A DNA stretch of 61,941 nt from Silene noctiflora (Eukaryota; Streptophyta; Magnoliopsida; Caryophyllales; Caryophyllaceae), in the NCBI GenBank assembly GCA_009801015.1, contig VHZZ01000012.1, positions 602,505 through 664,445 on the forward strand, in the 5' to 3' direction. The translations under genes were made by a program, and so were the position numbers. The notes beneath the pieces were generated by a model. The model was not told where the DNA came from. It saw only the letters and a list, made by a program, of their open reading frames with translations, and ran no database searches. Below are positions 13,184-25,300 of this stretch, in pieces (the stretch's first letter is position 1; every line of letters begins with the position of its first letter).

Positions 13184-13915
13184 TTAATGTTCTAAAACCT
13201 TAATCTTTTCAAGATAGTTCTGCATTTCCTGATTCAACTTATCTGTGAGAGGAACCCCCTTTAAAAGCTGCTCAAATTTTGCTTCCTCACAGCTGATCGC
13301 AGCCTTTCTACAAGCCTTAATACTCCCTGAATGAAAATTATAAACATCATTTCAGCAAACGCAGACTTCATTTATCAACCAAAGGCATGATTCTTCTCAC
13401 TTTTTTTAGCAAACGCAGACTTCATTTATCAGCTAGTTGTTGGTTGAAAAATATAACAATTAATCGTAACTACTACTACTCCATAATAAAAAGTAAAAGG
13501 TGATTAAGAAAATGAGATGGAACTGACCGCTCAAGTCAAGTAAATTAAATGAAGCAGGGAAATTGTCAATCCTTGACACCATTGTAATTGCTGACCAGAC
13601 TTTCTGGTATTCCTCCCTTGAAGTTCTAATGATGCAGAGTTTGGTTCTGGGATTCAGGTACTTAACTAGAAAGATAATGCAATTGTAGTGAGAAGAAAAA
13701 GATACACAGAGACATGTATGGATTATGGAAACATATGATATGATTAGGTGCTGACCCTGGAAAGAAGCAAGTGAAGAAGCGAGACCACACTCGCCAAAGT
13801 TTAGAAGAATGCTGTGTTTAATAGCCGTGACCAAATTGGGTTGGAGGTGATCAAGAGGAAGTGATTTATCCATAGAGATTTCCAACAGCATGTACCTGTT
13901 TTTAAATCCAACCAT
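13184..13915 (-). CDS. POP5: Ribonuclease P/MRP protein subunit POP5
   Basis: Three exons, complement(13184..13326, 13528..13665, 13756..13915), 146 residues. The protein starts MVGFKNRYMLLE, the typical opening of plant Pop5/Rpp14 proteins. It continues with the NFGECGLASSLASFQ and VKYLNPRTKLCIIRTSREEY motifs, VWSAITMV, and NLLDLSGSIKACRKAA at the exon 2/3 junction. It ends in a charged helix, EKIKVLEH. Both introns are GT-AG, in phase 1. Pop5 is a core protein of the nuclear RNase P and MRP ribonucleoproteins, which process the 5' ends of pre-tRNAs and pre-rRNA. I placed the start at 13915 rather than the in-frame ATG at 13975. A good acceptor (CTTCCACAG) falls between the two, so the upstream part looks like a leader intron, and family members start at MVGF. 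The length fits the family (~150). Confidence 0.93.
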
Positions 13916-14400
13916 GATGTTTGTTTCACCTGTGGAAGGTATATAACAAGTGTTGAGCATTGAGTGACCAAACAAGAGTTATAGAGGCAGTATTAGAAAG
14001 CTTAGAAAGTGAAAGTATAATGAGTTAAGTCATGAATCAAATCAGTCAGGCTAGAAATCCTTAATCTAAAGGGGCATAAGTTTATACTTTTCCTGAAATA
14101 ACAATTACAATTAGGAAACAAGATTTGGTGAATAGATAAAAGAGATATACAATTACAATTACAATTAGGAAACAAGGGTAAGGAGGATTCAAGTGTTGAA
14201 TACAATTACAATTGCAGAATAAACATAGATTCAATTAGGTTAGAAATGAGGAAATTGAATTGGGGATTCAAACAAAAAGACAACATGTTTGTTTATTTAT
14301 GGTTTGAATTAAACATAAACTCACCCGCTCTTCTTCTAACTCTGCTTGAATGCCCGCCGGAACCCTAACCACTTCCACTTCCACTTGCCCGCCGGAGTAT
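13916..14400 (-). promoter_or_regulatory. POP5 leader with probable 5' UTR intron
   Basis: On the minus strand, a donor GCGG/GTGAGTTT near 14327 and the acceptor CTTCCACAG near 13925 would remove a ~400-nt leader intron. The supposed first exon lies about 14328-14400 and is purine/pyrimidine skewed. Inside the intron, ACAATTACAATTAGGAAACA-type words are repeated near 14100 and 14155. The exact transcript ends are not determined. Confidence 0.4.
14361..14368 (+). promoter_or_regulatory. Telo-box-like motif at the POP5 5' end
   Basis: AACCCTAA occurs at the inferred transcription start side of POP5. Such telo-boxes are known in promoters and leaders of plant genes for ribosome biogenesis and translation, which suits an RNase P/MRP subunit. 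A single short motif is weak evidence. Confidence 0.35.
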
Positions 14401-14860
14401 GTTTGTATAATGTATGTATCAAAACAACTATTCTAGGATTTAATTTCTTTCTTTTATGTGTATGCCCAACCTTGCCTTTTTTTTTCCCTTTAAACGAGTC
14501 AAACCGAGCCAAGCATAAGCTTAGCTTCACTCGACTTGTTCTCCAACTTGAAAATTTGTGTTTATTATTAAGATTGTGAGTTTAACTCAAAGCTCTAGTT
14601 CAACACAAACGAAAATTAATATTCCCGACTTAACAAAGAATTTCTATTTACTAAAATATTTAAAAAAAAAAAAAAAAGGTGTATAATCGGTGTCAAACTT
14701 CTATTCTTCTATAAACCATAGTACGACAATTTATTGTTATTACTTATTGGGTTGATCAAAGTCAAATCGTCAACTACCATTAGAAAGCATAATCCGCATG
14801 TAAACACAACCGAAAACTTTACTATGCGATTAATCCCAACACTTAAATTACTAATTTATA
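14401..14860. other. Intergenic, no gene seen
   Basis: AT-rich spacer with a poly-A stretch near 14662-14677; no supported gene. Confidence 0.4.
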
Positions 14861-15104
14861 CTCCCTCCAATCCACACCAAACTCTTTATATAATTTTTTG
14901 GAAGTCAAACTGACCTCAAATTCACTTAAAAATATAAATATTTGAAAAATAAAACTTACCTATTTAGTTTTGTTATGAAAATATCTTTCACAATATTATA
15001 TCTTTTGTGAAAAGTTTACGTTTAAGGGAATAAAATTACGGTCAAAATGCCGTTTTAAAAACCGCTCAAAAATAAATTAGTAGTTTAGTGTGAATCGGAG
15101 GGAG
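14861..15104. mobile_element. Stowaway-like MITE, 244 bp
   Basis: The left end CTCCCTCCAATCCACACCAA is mirrored at the right end by GTGTGAATCGGAGGGAG (reverse complement CTCCCTCCGATTCACAC). These are the terminal inverted repeats of the Stowaway group (Tc1/mariner), which begin CTCCCTCC. TA precedes the left end, and the right flank is CGTA, so a TA duplication is only approximate. The interior is AT-rich with no coding capacity, as expected for a MITE. Confidence 0.8.
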
Positions 15105-15880
15105 CGTAACGAAAATATCACAAAAAGCTCTATAATCACTGTATTAATTTTGTTATTGGTAGGGGCGTAGCCGCGTAGGGCCATGATTATCATTAGTGAT
15201 CCAAAAGCAAACAAAAAATGACGAAACGTTATTGACAAAACATGTACGGGTCCCCCTAGTTGAATGAAACGGATATATTTATAAATTGCTTATTTAAAGT
15301 GGATATAAGGTTAAGACAGATTAAGTGATTAGATAAAAGCATAATGCTTGGAAAAAAACAACAGATTTATCTTATGTGTATATGTAAAATGATACTTCAA
15401 CCGTTTTAATGTTATGACGGATACCTCCGTTTTAAAAGAGATTATTAAATTAAAATTGCGGGAAGAAATCTTAAAAAAAAAAAAAAAGGGGAGTGGGTGG
15501 GATGAAGATATTAGAGGACGTGTGAAGATATCTGGTAATGGTTAATAACAAAAGTCATAATAAAACACGTGACAGTAAATGCAGCTCCGTCTCACTCGCC
15601 AACTTCTCCATCACTCTCTTTCTTTCTGTATATGTATAATGTATAATGTATAATGTATAATGTATAATGTATGTATGGACTATGGAGGAAGATCTGCAAT
15701 ATTAAATTACTAAAGCACTGACATTTGCTTATTGTTCAAGGATATATATGTAATTTAATATATTCGGAGAGAAAAGGCAGGGGAAAGAGACAAAAGTGGG
15801 GGAATTTGTTAGACATTTGGCGGAAATTTCACATGAATTTAACATGATTTCACAATAACACCCCTTATCCTCTTCCCACT
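15105..15880. other. Intergenic and upstream region of the Cys-rich gene, with a TATAATG minisatellite
   Basis: No gene is seen. A 7-bp tandem repeat (GTATAAT, about five copies) spans roughly 15634-15671. A poly-A run lies near 15474-15487. Confidence 0.5.
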
Positions 15881-15883
15881 CAT

Positions 15884-15891
15884 TATAAATA
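15884..15891 (+). promoter_or_regulatory. TATA box of the Cys/His-rich gene
   Basis: TATAAATA lies ~60 nt upstream of a GAGAGA-rich leader and about 950 nt before the start codon. The gap is explained by an inferred leader intron: donor AACAA/GTATGCTCC near 16076, acceptor GGTTCTGCAG near 16833. Confidence 0.55.
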
Positions 15892-16548
15892 TATTCCAAC
15901 TTTCCTAGTTTTTCTCATTTTTTTTGAATAACAAAACACTGTTTTAGAGAGAGAAAAAAGAGAGAGAGACTGAGTTTTGTTTTTGTTGTTTTAATTTAAT
16001 TTAGTTTTGCAGGTTTTGTTGTTGGGAGTGGTTGTGTTTTTAGGTCAACCTCTGTCTGTCTAATTCAGCTAACAAGTATGCTCCTTTCCTATACTTTTTT
16101 TTTTTTTTTTTTTTTTTAATTGTCAATGTTCTTGTTAACTAGATCTGATGATTATTATGCTCCTGCATTTGATTTCTTTCCAATTTAGGTTTTTTTAGGG
16201 ACTGTTTCCAATTAGTTGATGAACCATTATGAATCTACCAATGCCTGTATGATGAATATGATTGTTATACCCTTATTACCACAGATTTCGCTTAGAGAAC
16301 ACCTCCTATACGTGTAGATATGCCTAGTAATAGCACCGGAATTCGTTTCTTTTAGGGCTACCAAACATGTTTTGATGCGAATCAACAGAATTTCATAGTT
16401 AGCTCTCCCTGTCTAACTGTAGCTTAGATAGCTTCAGAGTGGAGGACTTGGCTAATTTGTTAGTGGATAACCACCTCTACGATTTGGTCTTGCAAATATA
16501 ACCACGTTGGTTCATCTAGTCTGCCTAGTAATGGGGCTTAAAATCTTA

Positions 16549-16644
16549 CTCCCTCTGTCTCAGTCATCTGTTTACTTTTGATTAAAATACCCCTACCCCT
16601 CACAAAGAATATAAAAGCTAAACAAATGATTGGGACGGAGAGAG
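16549..16644. mobile_element. Short Stowaway-like MITE (96 bp) inside the leader intron
   Basis: It begins CTCCCTCTGTCTCAGTCAT and ends ATGATTGGGACGGAGAGAG, an imperfect inverted pair, and is flanked on both sides by TA. It sits inside the presumed 5' leader intron of the Cys/His-rich gene. A diverged relative is present at 46340-46415. Confidence 0.75.
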
Positions 16645-16839
16645 TATATCGCATCAGTTTAAAGTGATCAACCAGCAAAACAAGGTTTTTGAAAAGTCAT
16701 TTTCAAAGGAAGAGTCATCCTGAAAGTTCTTTTGGATTGGATATATGTTTCTCCTTGAGCATTCCTCCATGGAGCATCAGTATGTAAAAGCCTTCATTGA
16801 CATTGCTGCTTTCTTCTATTCGGGTTCTGCAGACTTTCA

Positions 16840-17277
16840 ATGGAGGCACAGAAGATGGCTCTCATGACGGGCTCTTCAAATGTTATTTTCATGTCTAGTA
16901 TTCTTGGTCAGGATGGACCAAACCCTGGTCACAAGTGTGATTGGAAATGTGAGAACGAGCATGTCTGCGGAAACATGTACCGGTGCAGGCTAACTGGGCT
17001 GACTCACATATGTGACAAAAACTGCAACCAGAGAATTCTGTATGATAATCACAGCTCTTTCTGCAGAGTGAGTGGACAGGTCTTCCCCCTCACACCAGTG
17101 GAAGAGCAAGCTGTTAGAGGTGTGCGTAGGAAGCTGGAAGCTGAGGCTTGCCCCAATGAAGGCTGCTCTTTCAAGCGTCGCCGTAGTTCAGCAATACATC
17201 CTTCTCCTTTTGAGAGATCATTTTCTGCTGTCAACCCTATCTGCAGTCCAGCTGGAGATGGCATGGACTTGAACTAG
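16840..17277 (+). CDS. Conserved small Cys/His-rich, probably zinc-binding protein
   Basis: A single coding exon, 145 residues, beginning MEAQKMALMTGSS seven bases after a good acceptor (GGTTCTGCAG). The central part carries a dense metal-ligand pattern: HKCDWKC, then EHVCG, YRC, THICDKNC, and HSSFC, i.e. eight Cys and several His within about 50 residues (roughly 31-80). A basic stretch FKRRRSS near residues 111-117 could be a nuclear signal, and the C-terminus SFSAVNPICSPAGDGMDLN looks like a conserved tail. I recognise the protein as typical of a plant-wide family but not its name or function. The Cys/His pattern suggests a zinc-bound fold, possibly in gene regulation; that is inference. 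Leader and 3' region probably contain introns. Confidence 0.8.
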   Translation: MEAQKMALMTGSSNVIFMSSILGQDGPNPGHKCDWKCENEHVCGNMYRCRLTGLTHICDKNCNQRILYDNHSSFCRVSGQVFPLTPVEEQAVRGVRRKLEAEACPNEGCSFKRRRSSAIHPSPFERSFSAVNPICSPAGDGMDLN

Positions 17278-18084
17278 ATACTAGATAGATTCTGTTTCTC
17301 TAACCTTTTAGTGCTTATGACTTCTACATTTGGTGAACTATGTGAGACTTTCTTGTTGCGGAACCTAATGCGCCCCTTATGTGTGGCTGAAGACTTATTA
17401 TTTCTAAATTAGTGGATATGTAGAAGAATTAAGACTTCATCTACTTGAGTATTTCTATATTGCCTTGCTGGTCATGAGCAGTAGTATCGTTGAGATTATT
17501 TGGTAGAAGGCATACCTTGTTAAAGTGTCGATTATTGATAATAATGTAGATTGCTCTTTTTGTCTAATGTCTTGATGTTGGCAGGAATATTTCTCTAGTC
17601 TGTAAAGCAATTTTATGCTATGGATACTATGTCTTCTTGTTGCAGTGTGTGGAACCTTCTCTTCAGATTAGTGGAGGATATCTCCTCCTTCCTTGGGGGA
17701 GTAAAAAAGGGAAAATGAGAAACGGAGAGAGAGTGAGCAGACTATATTGGGATGATTTTGTTTCTGATTCATGACTGTTGAAAGTTTTAGTTCGACTCTT
17801 CAAAACTATTTCTTTTCTTGTTACTATATTTGACTTGTACTATTCTTTGGTGCTAATTTTTGCAGGTTTAAACTACTTTCCTATCTGAGAGTTAGCTTCT
17901 GCTTATTGTTGCTAGTGCACAGCTTGCTTACTAAACTCGTTTTGAGTTGTGACTGAAATGCTGCACAGACTAATTTATCTTCGTTGTTTTGACAGGAATC
18001 CAGAAAAGCAGTCAACTATGGTGTTGCATAAAGGTGTCCTAAGTAGTGCGAAAGGATTTCTGAAGCTGACAACTTGATACGTTA
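17278..18084 (+). other. 3' region of the Cys/His-rich gene, possibly with 3' UTR introns
   Basis: Plausible splice acceptors (TTTGCAG near 17866, TTTTGACAG near 17996) suggest a long or alternatively spliced 3' region. No second protein is convincingly encoded. Confidence 0.3.
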
Positions 18085-18300
18085 TTGATATCCTGCCTCG
18101 GCTATTTATTAGTAAGAGGAATGTATCTGAGCAGCTTGTATCCTGTTCTAGAATCTAAACTGATTGAAACTGCCGTGTTTGAGAGCCAAAAAGACTTTTG
18201 GTTGTTGACTCCCTTTCTCGATGCAGACCAACCCACCGACAGATTGGCAAAAGCAGCGGCAGCGAAAAAAGTCCTAGAGACCAGGTTGAAAAATGAATAA
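18085..18300 (+). CDS. Doubtful 71-residue open frame downstream of the Cys/His-rich gene
   Basis: The frame ends with a charged, alanine-rich helix (DRLAKAAAAKKVLETRLKNE) that looks more protein-like than chance, and an acceptor-like CGATGCAG precedes that part near 18227. The front half is not recognisable. It could be a terminal exon of an alternative transcript of the gene upstream, or random. I do not assign a function. Confidence 0.2.
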   Translation: MISCLGYLLVRGMYLSSLYPVLESKLIETAVFESQKDFWLLTPFLDADQPTDRLAKAAAAKKVLETRLKNE

Positions 18301-19229
18301 CTCTATTGTAGTGTAGTTCGGTCCTCGTTGCCTACAACTATTTCTAGTTTTTGTCAAACCTTTTAGTGCAAGTAATCCTCAGGTTGTGAACTTGTCATGT
18401 AAAATGGTGGTTCGTTAGTTGTCACATTGACATGTTTTATCGACACATGGTTTGTGTACCAGAAATTTATTGTGTTCGAGTCCACTGGTTCAATATTTAT
18501 GCAACTTTTATTTGCTTGGCTTAAGAGCTGGTTGAGGAGAAAAGCTTAGCTTTACGGTTATTTTCCTAGACTTGGATCCAAGCAAGAAGTGAAGACTTGT
18601 GATGTTATCTGCTAGAAAAGGAAAGCTCTCCCAAGAGCCGGCAAGCGGCAACTGTTTGTTGGAAAAGGATAAAAGTGAATGGGCAATATAGTTTGGACTT
18701 TGGAGTACTGAGGACGTCTTCGTCTATGTCACTATGTTTGAAGACTTGAAAGATTATTGAATCTGGTTGTACATTATGTCTCGCGTTCAAATTCCGCTGT
18801 ATATTAGGTCTCACATTTGAGTCCTAGCCTCATTATGTATCAAGCAACAGTGTTCAGAGTTGTGATGCTGTTACTGCCTTATTGCTAACTGAAATGGTCT
18901 GATTCCGCCACCATAAATTAGCTTTCCTGCCTATTCGGAGTTAGGCACTGTCCAAAACGGCAAAAGAGTGGCTTCCCTGTTTGTATCCGAGTCACATTTT
19001 TAATTGAGCATCCAAAATAAAAATAAAAATAAAAATTTCACAAAGCCAAAACAAAAAACAAGGTAGGCAGTAACTGTAGCAGAGCACCGCACGGCCAGGT
19101 ACAGTATTTGGTTTCATTGAGCTTTAGATATATACTCAGTATTGAGAACTGTTATGGACGCATACAGATTATATCTCAATTCTTGTCGAGGATAGAGAAT
19201 CGAAGCTGAACATGACGTAATTGACATCC
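18301..19229. other. Intergenic, no gene seen, leading into satellite array 2
   Basis: Mixed-composition spacer with an AAATA/AAAT run near 19016-19036. No supported gene. Satellite sequence starts at TTCTTTATCTGATCCGATAA near 19230. Confidence 0.5.
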
Positions 19230-22200
19230 ATAATTCTTTATCTGATCCGATAAACCATCTGTATAATATACAGACATTTTTTTTGCCGGGGCTGTAAATT
19301 CCCGAAAAACGTGTATTATACACATAAATTTGACCCGTTTGAGAGGTCGTGTCGGGTCTTGCTAATTTTCCTCCCGATTTTTCTATCACGTGACATGGGT
19401 CGCTTCATGATTTACCGGCACTATCAAATGTCCCCTGTTGCGTCTAAAAATTTGTGTGGTTACTTTATCTGACCCGATAAACCATCTGTATGATTTACGG
19501 AAATTTTTTTCCCGGGACTTTAAATTCCCGAAAAACGTGTATTATACAATTAAATTTGACTCATTTGGGAGGTCGTGACGCGTCATGCTTCTTTTCCTCC
19601 CGGTTTTTCTTTCACGTGACAGAGATCGCTTATTGATTACCGTATTCGATTTTCAGCTCTAAATAACAAGTATTTATCTATTTTTTAAGACGTACGTGAT
19701 TTTCGTACGAGACTAGTTTATAGCGTACCGGCACAATCACATGTCCTCTGTTGCTTCTCAAAATTTGTGTCGTTTCTTTATCTGACTCGATAAACCATCC
19801 CTATGGTATACGAACATTTTTTGCCGGACTGTAAATTCCCGAAAAACGTGTATTATACAATTAAATTAGACCCATTTGGGAGGTCGTGTCGGGTTACGTT
19901 TCTTTTCCTCTCGGTTTTTCTTTCACGTGACAGGGGTCGTTTCATGAGTTAACATATTCGATTTTCAGCCCTAAATAACAACTATTCACCAATTTTTAAA
20001 CCGTACGTGATTTTCGTCCGAGACTCGTTTATCGCGTATCGGCACAATCAAATTTCCCCTGTTGCTTCTCAAAATTTGTGTGGTTTCATTATCTGACCTA
20101 ATAAACCATTTGTATGATTTACGGACATTTTTTTCCCGGGACTGAAAATTCTCGAAAAACGTGTATTATACACTTAAATTTGACCCGTTTGCGAGGTCGT
20201 GTCGGGTCATGCTTCTTTTCCTCCCGATTTTTATTTCACGTGACAGAGGTCGCTTCATGAGTTACCGCATTCGATTTTCGACACTAAATATCAAGTATTC
20301 ATTAATTTTTAAGCCGTACGTGATTTTCGTCCGAGACTCGTTTATCGCAAACCGGCTTTATAAAATGTCCTCTGTTTCTTCTCAAAAATTGTTTTGTTTC
20401 TTTATCTGACCCGATAAAACCATCTGTACGATTTACGGACATTTTTTTGCCGGGCCTGTAAATTTCCGAAAAACGTGTATTATACATTTAAATTTTACCC
20501 GTTTGAGAGGTCGTGCCGGGACATGCTTCTTTTCCTCTCGGTTTTTCTTTGGCGTGACAGGGGTTGCTTCATGAGTTACCGTATTAAATTTTCCACCCTA
20601 AATAACAAATATTCGTGTATTTTTAAGCCGTACATGATTTTCGTCCGAAACTCATTTATCGCGTACCGGCATTATCAAATGTCTACTGTTGCTTCTCAAA
20701 ATTAGTGTGGTCTCTTTATCTGACCCAATAAACCATCCGTATGGTTTACAGACATTTTTTCCCCAGGACTGTAAATTCCCGAAAAACGTGTATTATATAT
20801 TTAAATTTGACCCGTTTGGAAGGTCGTGCCGGGTTATGACTCTTTTCCACCCGGTTTTTCTTTCACGTGACAAGGGTCGCTTCATGAGTTACCGTATTCG
20901 ATTTTCAGCCCTAAATATCAAGTATTTATCTATTTTTAAGCCGTAAGTTATTTTCGTCCGATAATCGTTTATCGCGTATCGGCTTTATCAAATGTCCTTT
21001 GTTGCATCGCAAAATTTATGCGGTTTCTTTTTTTGACCCGATAAACCATCCGTATATTTAAGGAATTTTTTTTGCCGGGACTGTAAATTCCCAAAAAACG
21101 TGTATTATATTATACACTTAAATTTGACCCGTTTGGGAGGTCGTGACGGGTCTTGCTACTTTTCCTCTTGATTTTTCTATCACGTGACAGGGGTCGCTTC
21201 ATGAGTTACTGTTTTCGATTTTCAGCCAAAATAACAAGTATTCATCGAGTTTTAAGCCGTACGTGATTTTCGTCCGAGACGCGTTTATCGCGTATCGGCA
21301 CTATCAAATGTCCCCTGTTGCGTCTAAAAATTTGTGTGGTTACTTTATTTGACCCGATAAACCATCTGTATGATTTACAGAAATTTTTTTCCCGGGACTG
21401 TAAATTTCCGAAAAACGTGTATTATACACTTAAATTTGATTCGTTTGGGAGGTCGTAACGGGTCATGCATCTTTTCCTCCCGGTTTTTCTTTCACGTGAC
21501 AGGGGTCGCTTCTTGATTACTGTATTCGATTTTCAGCCATAAATAACAATTATTTATCTATTTTTTAAGCCGTACGTAACTTTCGTACGAGACTAGTTTA
21601 TAGCGTACCGACACAATCACATGTCCTCTGTTGCTTCTCAAAATTTGTGCGGTCTCTTTGTCTGACCCGATAAACCATCCGTATGATTTAAGGAGATTTT
21701 TTGCCGGGACTGTAAATTTCCGAAAAACGTATATTATACACTTAAATTTGACCCGTTTGGGAGGTCGTGCTGGGTCTTGCTACTTTTCCTCTCGATTTTT
21801 CTATCACGTGACAGGGGTCGCTTCATGAGTTACTGTATTCGATTTTCAGCCAAAAATAACAAGTATTCATCTAGTTTTAAGCCGTATGTGATTTTCGTCC
21901 GAAAATCGTTTATCGCGTACCGGCTTTTTCAAATGTCCTCTGTTGCTTCTTAAAATTTGTGTGGTTTCTTTTTATGACCCGATAAACCATCCGTATGATT
22001 TAAGAATTTTTTTTTGCCGTGACAGTAAATTCCCGAAAAACGTGTATTATATACTTAAACTTGACCCGTTTGGGAGGTCGTGTCGAGTCTTACTACTTTT
22101 ACTCCCGATTATTCTATCACCTGACAGGGGTCACTTCATGAGTTAGTGTATTCGATTTTCAGCCCAAAATAACAAGTATTCATTTAGTTTTAAGCCGTAC

Positions 22201-24379
22201 GTGATTTTCGTCCGAGACGTGTTTATCGCGTACTGGCACTACCAAATGTCCCCTGTTGCGTTTAAAAATTTGTATGGTTACTTTATCTGACCCGATAAAC
22301 CATATGTATGATTTACGGACATATTTTTTCCTGGGACTGTAAATTCTCGAAAAACGTGTATTATACACTTAAAATTGACCCGTTTGGGAGGTCGTGCGGT
22401 GTCATAATTCTTTTCCTCACGGTTTTTCTTTCACGTGACAAGGATCACTTCATGAATTACCGTATTTGATTTTCAGCTCAAAATAACAAGTATTCATCTA
22501 GTTTTAAGCCGTACGTGATTTTCGTCCGAGACGCGTTTATAGCGTACCGGCACAATCACATGTCATATGTTGCTTCTCAAAATTTGTGTGGTTTCTTTAT
22601 CTGACCCGATAAACCATCCGTATGGTTTACGGACATTTTTTTCCGGGACTGTAAATTTTCGAAAAACGTGTATTTTACACTTAAATTTGACTCGTTTGGG
22701 AGGTCGTGCCGAGTCATGCTTCTTTTCCTCTCGGTTTTTCTTTCGCGTGACAGGGATCGCTTCATGAGTTACCGTATTAAATTTTCAGCCCTAAATAACA
22801 AATATTCGTTTATTTTTAAGCCGTACATGATTTTCGTCTGAAACTCGTTTATCGCGTACCGGCACTATCAAATGTCTACTGTTGCTTCTCAAAATTAGTG
22901 TGGTCTCTTTATCTGACCCGATAAACAATCTGTAAGATTTACGGACATTTTTTCCCAGGACTTTATTTTCCCGAAAAACGTGTATCATAACTTAAATTTA
23001 ACCCATTTGGGAGGTCGTGCCGGGTCATGCTTCTTTTCCTCCCGGTTTTTCTTTCACGTGACAGTGGTCGCTTCATGAGTTACCGTATTTGATTTCCAGC
23101 TTTAAATAACAAGTATTCATTTATTTTTAAGTCGTACGTTATTGTCGTCCGAGACTTGTTTATCGCGTACCGGCATAATCAAATGTCCTCTGTTACTTCT
23201 CAAAATTTATGTGGTTTCTTTATCTGACCCGATAAACCATCCCTATGATTTACGGACATTTTTTTGCCATAACTGTAAATTCTCGAAATACGTGTATTAT
23301 ATACTTAAATTTGACCCGTTTGGAGGTCGTGACGGGTCATTTTTCTTTTCCTCTCGGTTTTATTTCACGTGACAGGGGTCGCTTCTTGATTACCGTATTC
23401 GATTTTCAGCCATAATAACAAGTATTAATTTATTGTTAAGCCGTCTGTGATTTTCGTCCGAGACACGTTTATCGTGTACCGGCACTATCAAATGTCCTCT
23501 GTTGCTTCTCAAAATTTGTGAGATTTCTTTATCTGGCCCGATAAACCATTCGTATGATTTACGGACATTTATTTGCCAGGACTGTACATTCCCGAAAAAC
23601 GTGTATTATACACATAAATTTGACCCGTTTGGGAGGTAGTGCCAGGTTATGTTTCTTTTCGTCTCGGTTTCTTTCACGTGACATGGGTCGCTTCTTGATT
23701 ACCGTATTCGATTTTCAGCCCAAATTATCAAGTATTCATCTATTTTTAAGCCGTACGTGATTTTCGTCTAAGATTCGTTTATAACGTATCTGCACAATCA
23801 AATGTCCTTTGTTGCTTCTCAAAATTAGTGTGGTTTCTTTATCTGGCCCGATAAACCATCCGTATGGTTTACGGACATTTTATCCACGGGACTGTAAATT
23901 CCCGAAAAAGGTGTATTATATATTTAAATTTGACCCGTTTGGGAGGTCGTGTCGGGTTATGATTCTTTTCCACCCGGTTTTTCTTTCACGTGACAAGGGT
24001 CGCTTCATGAGTTACTGTATTCAATTTTCAGCCCTAAATAATAAGTATTTATCTATTTTTAAGCCGTAATTTATTTTCGTCAGAGAATCGTTTATCGCGT
24101 ATCGGCTTTATCAAATGTCCTCTGTTGCTTCGCAAAATTTATGCGGTTTCTTTTTTTGACCCGTTAAACCATCCGTATGATTTAAGGAAATTTTTTTGTC
24201 GGGACTGTAAATTCCACAAAAACGTGTATTATACACTTAAATTTGACCCGTTTGGGAGGTCGTGTCGGGTCTTGCTACTTTTTCTCCTTATTTTTCTATC
24301 ACATGACAGGGGTCGCTTCATGAGTTACCGTGTTCGATTTAAGCCCAAAATAACAAGTATTCATCTAGTTTTAAGCCGT

Positions 24380-25300
24380 ACGTGATTTTCGTCCAAGACA
24401 CGTTTATCGCGTACCGGCGCTAACAAATGTCCCATGTTGTGTGTAAAAATTTGTATGATTACTTTATTTGACCCGATAAACCATCTGTATGATTTACGGA
24501 ATTTTTTCCCCGGGACTGCAAATTTCCGAAAAACGTGTATTATACACTTAAATTTGATTCGTTTGGGAGGTCGTAACGGGTCGTGCTTCTTTTCCGCCCG
24601 GTTTTTCTTTCACGTGACAGGGGTCGATTCTTGATTATCGTATTTGATTATAAGCCCTAAATAACAAGTATTTATCTATTTTTTAAGTCGTACGTGATTT
24701 TCGTACGAGACTCGTTTATAGCGTACCGCCACAATAACATGTCCTCTGTTGCTTCTCAAAATTTGTGTGTTTTCTTTATCTGACCCGATAAACCATCCTT
24801 ATGGTTTACGGACACTTTTTTTCGGGACTGTAAATTACCGATAAACGTGTATTATACGCTTAAATTTGACCCGTTTGGGAGGTCGTGCCGCGTCTTGCTA
24901 CATTTCCTCCCGATTTTTCTATCACGTGGCAGGGGTTGTTTCATGAGTTACTGTATTCGATTTTCAGCCCAAAATAACAAGTATTCATCTAGTTTTAAGT
25001 CGTACGTGATTTTCGTCCGAAACGCGTTTATCGCGTACCGGCACTATCAAATGTCCCATGTTGCGTCTATAAATTTGTGTGGTTACTTTATCTGACCCGA
25101 TAAACCATCTGTATGATTTACGGAATTTTTTTTTCGGGACTGTAAATTCCCAAAAAACGTGTATTATACACTTAAATTTGACCCGTTTGGGAGGTAGTGT
25201 GAGGTTATGTTTCTTTTCCTCTCGGTTTTCTTTCACGTGACACGGGTCTCTTCATGAATTACTGTATTCGATTTTCAACCCAAAATAACATATTAACAAG
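24380..25300 (+). repeat. Duplicated three-monomer block inside array 2, first copy
   Basis: It shares private variants with 26880-27760: GATAAACGTGT instead of GAAAAACGTGT (24840 and 27342), GTGCCGCGTCTTG, ACATTTCCTCCCG, GTCTATAAATTTG and TTCTTGATTATCGTATT. The offset is ~2502 bp, i.e. eight monomers, so an eight-monomer segment was duplicated or homogenised. Confidence 0.75.
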
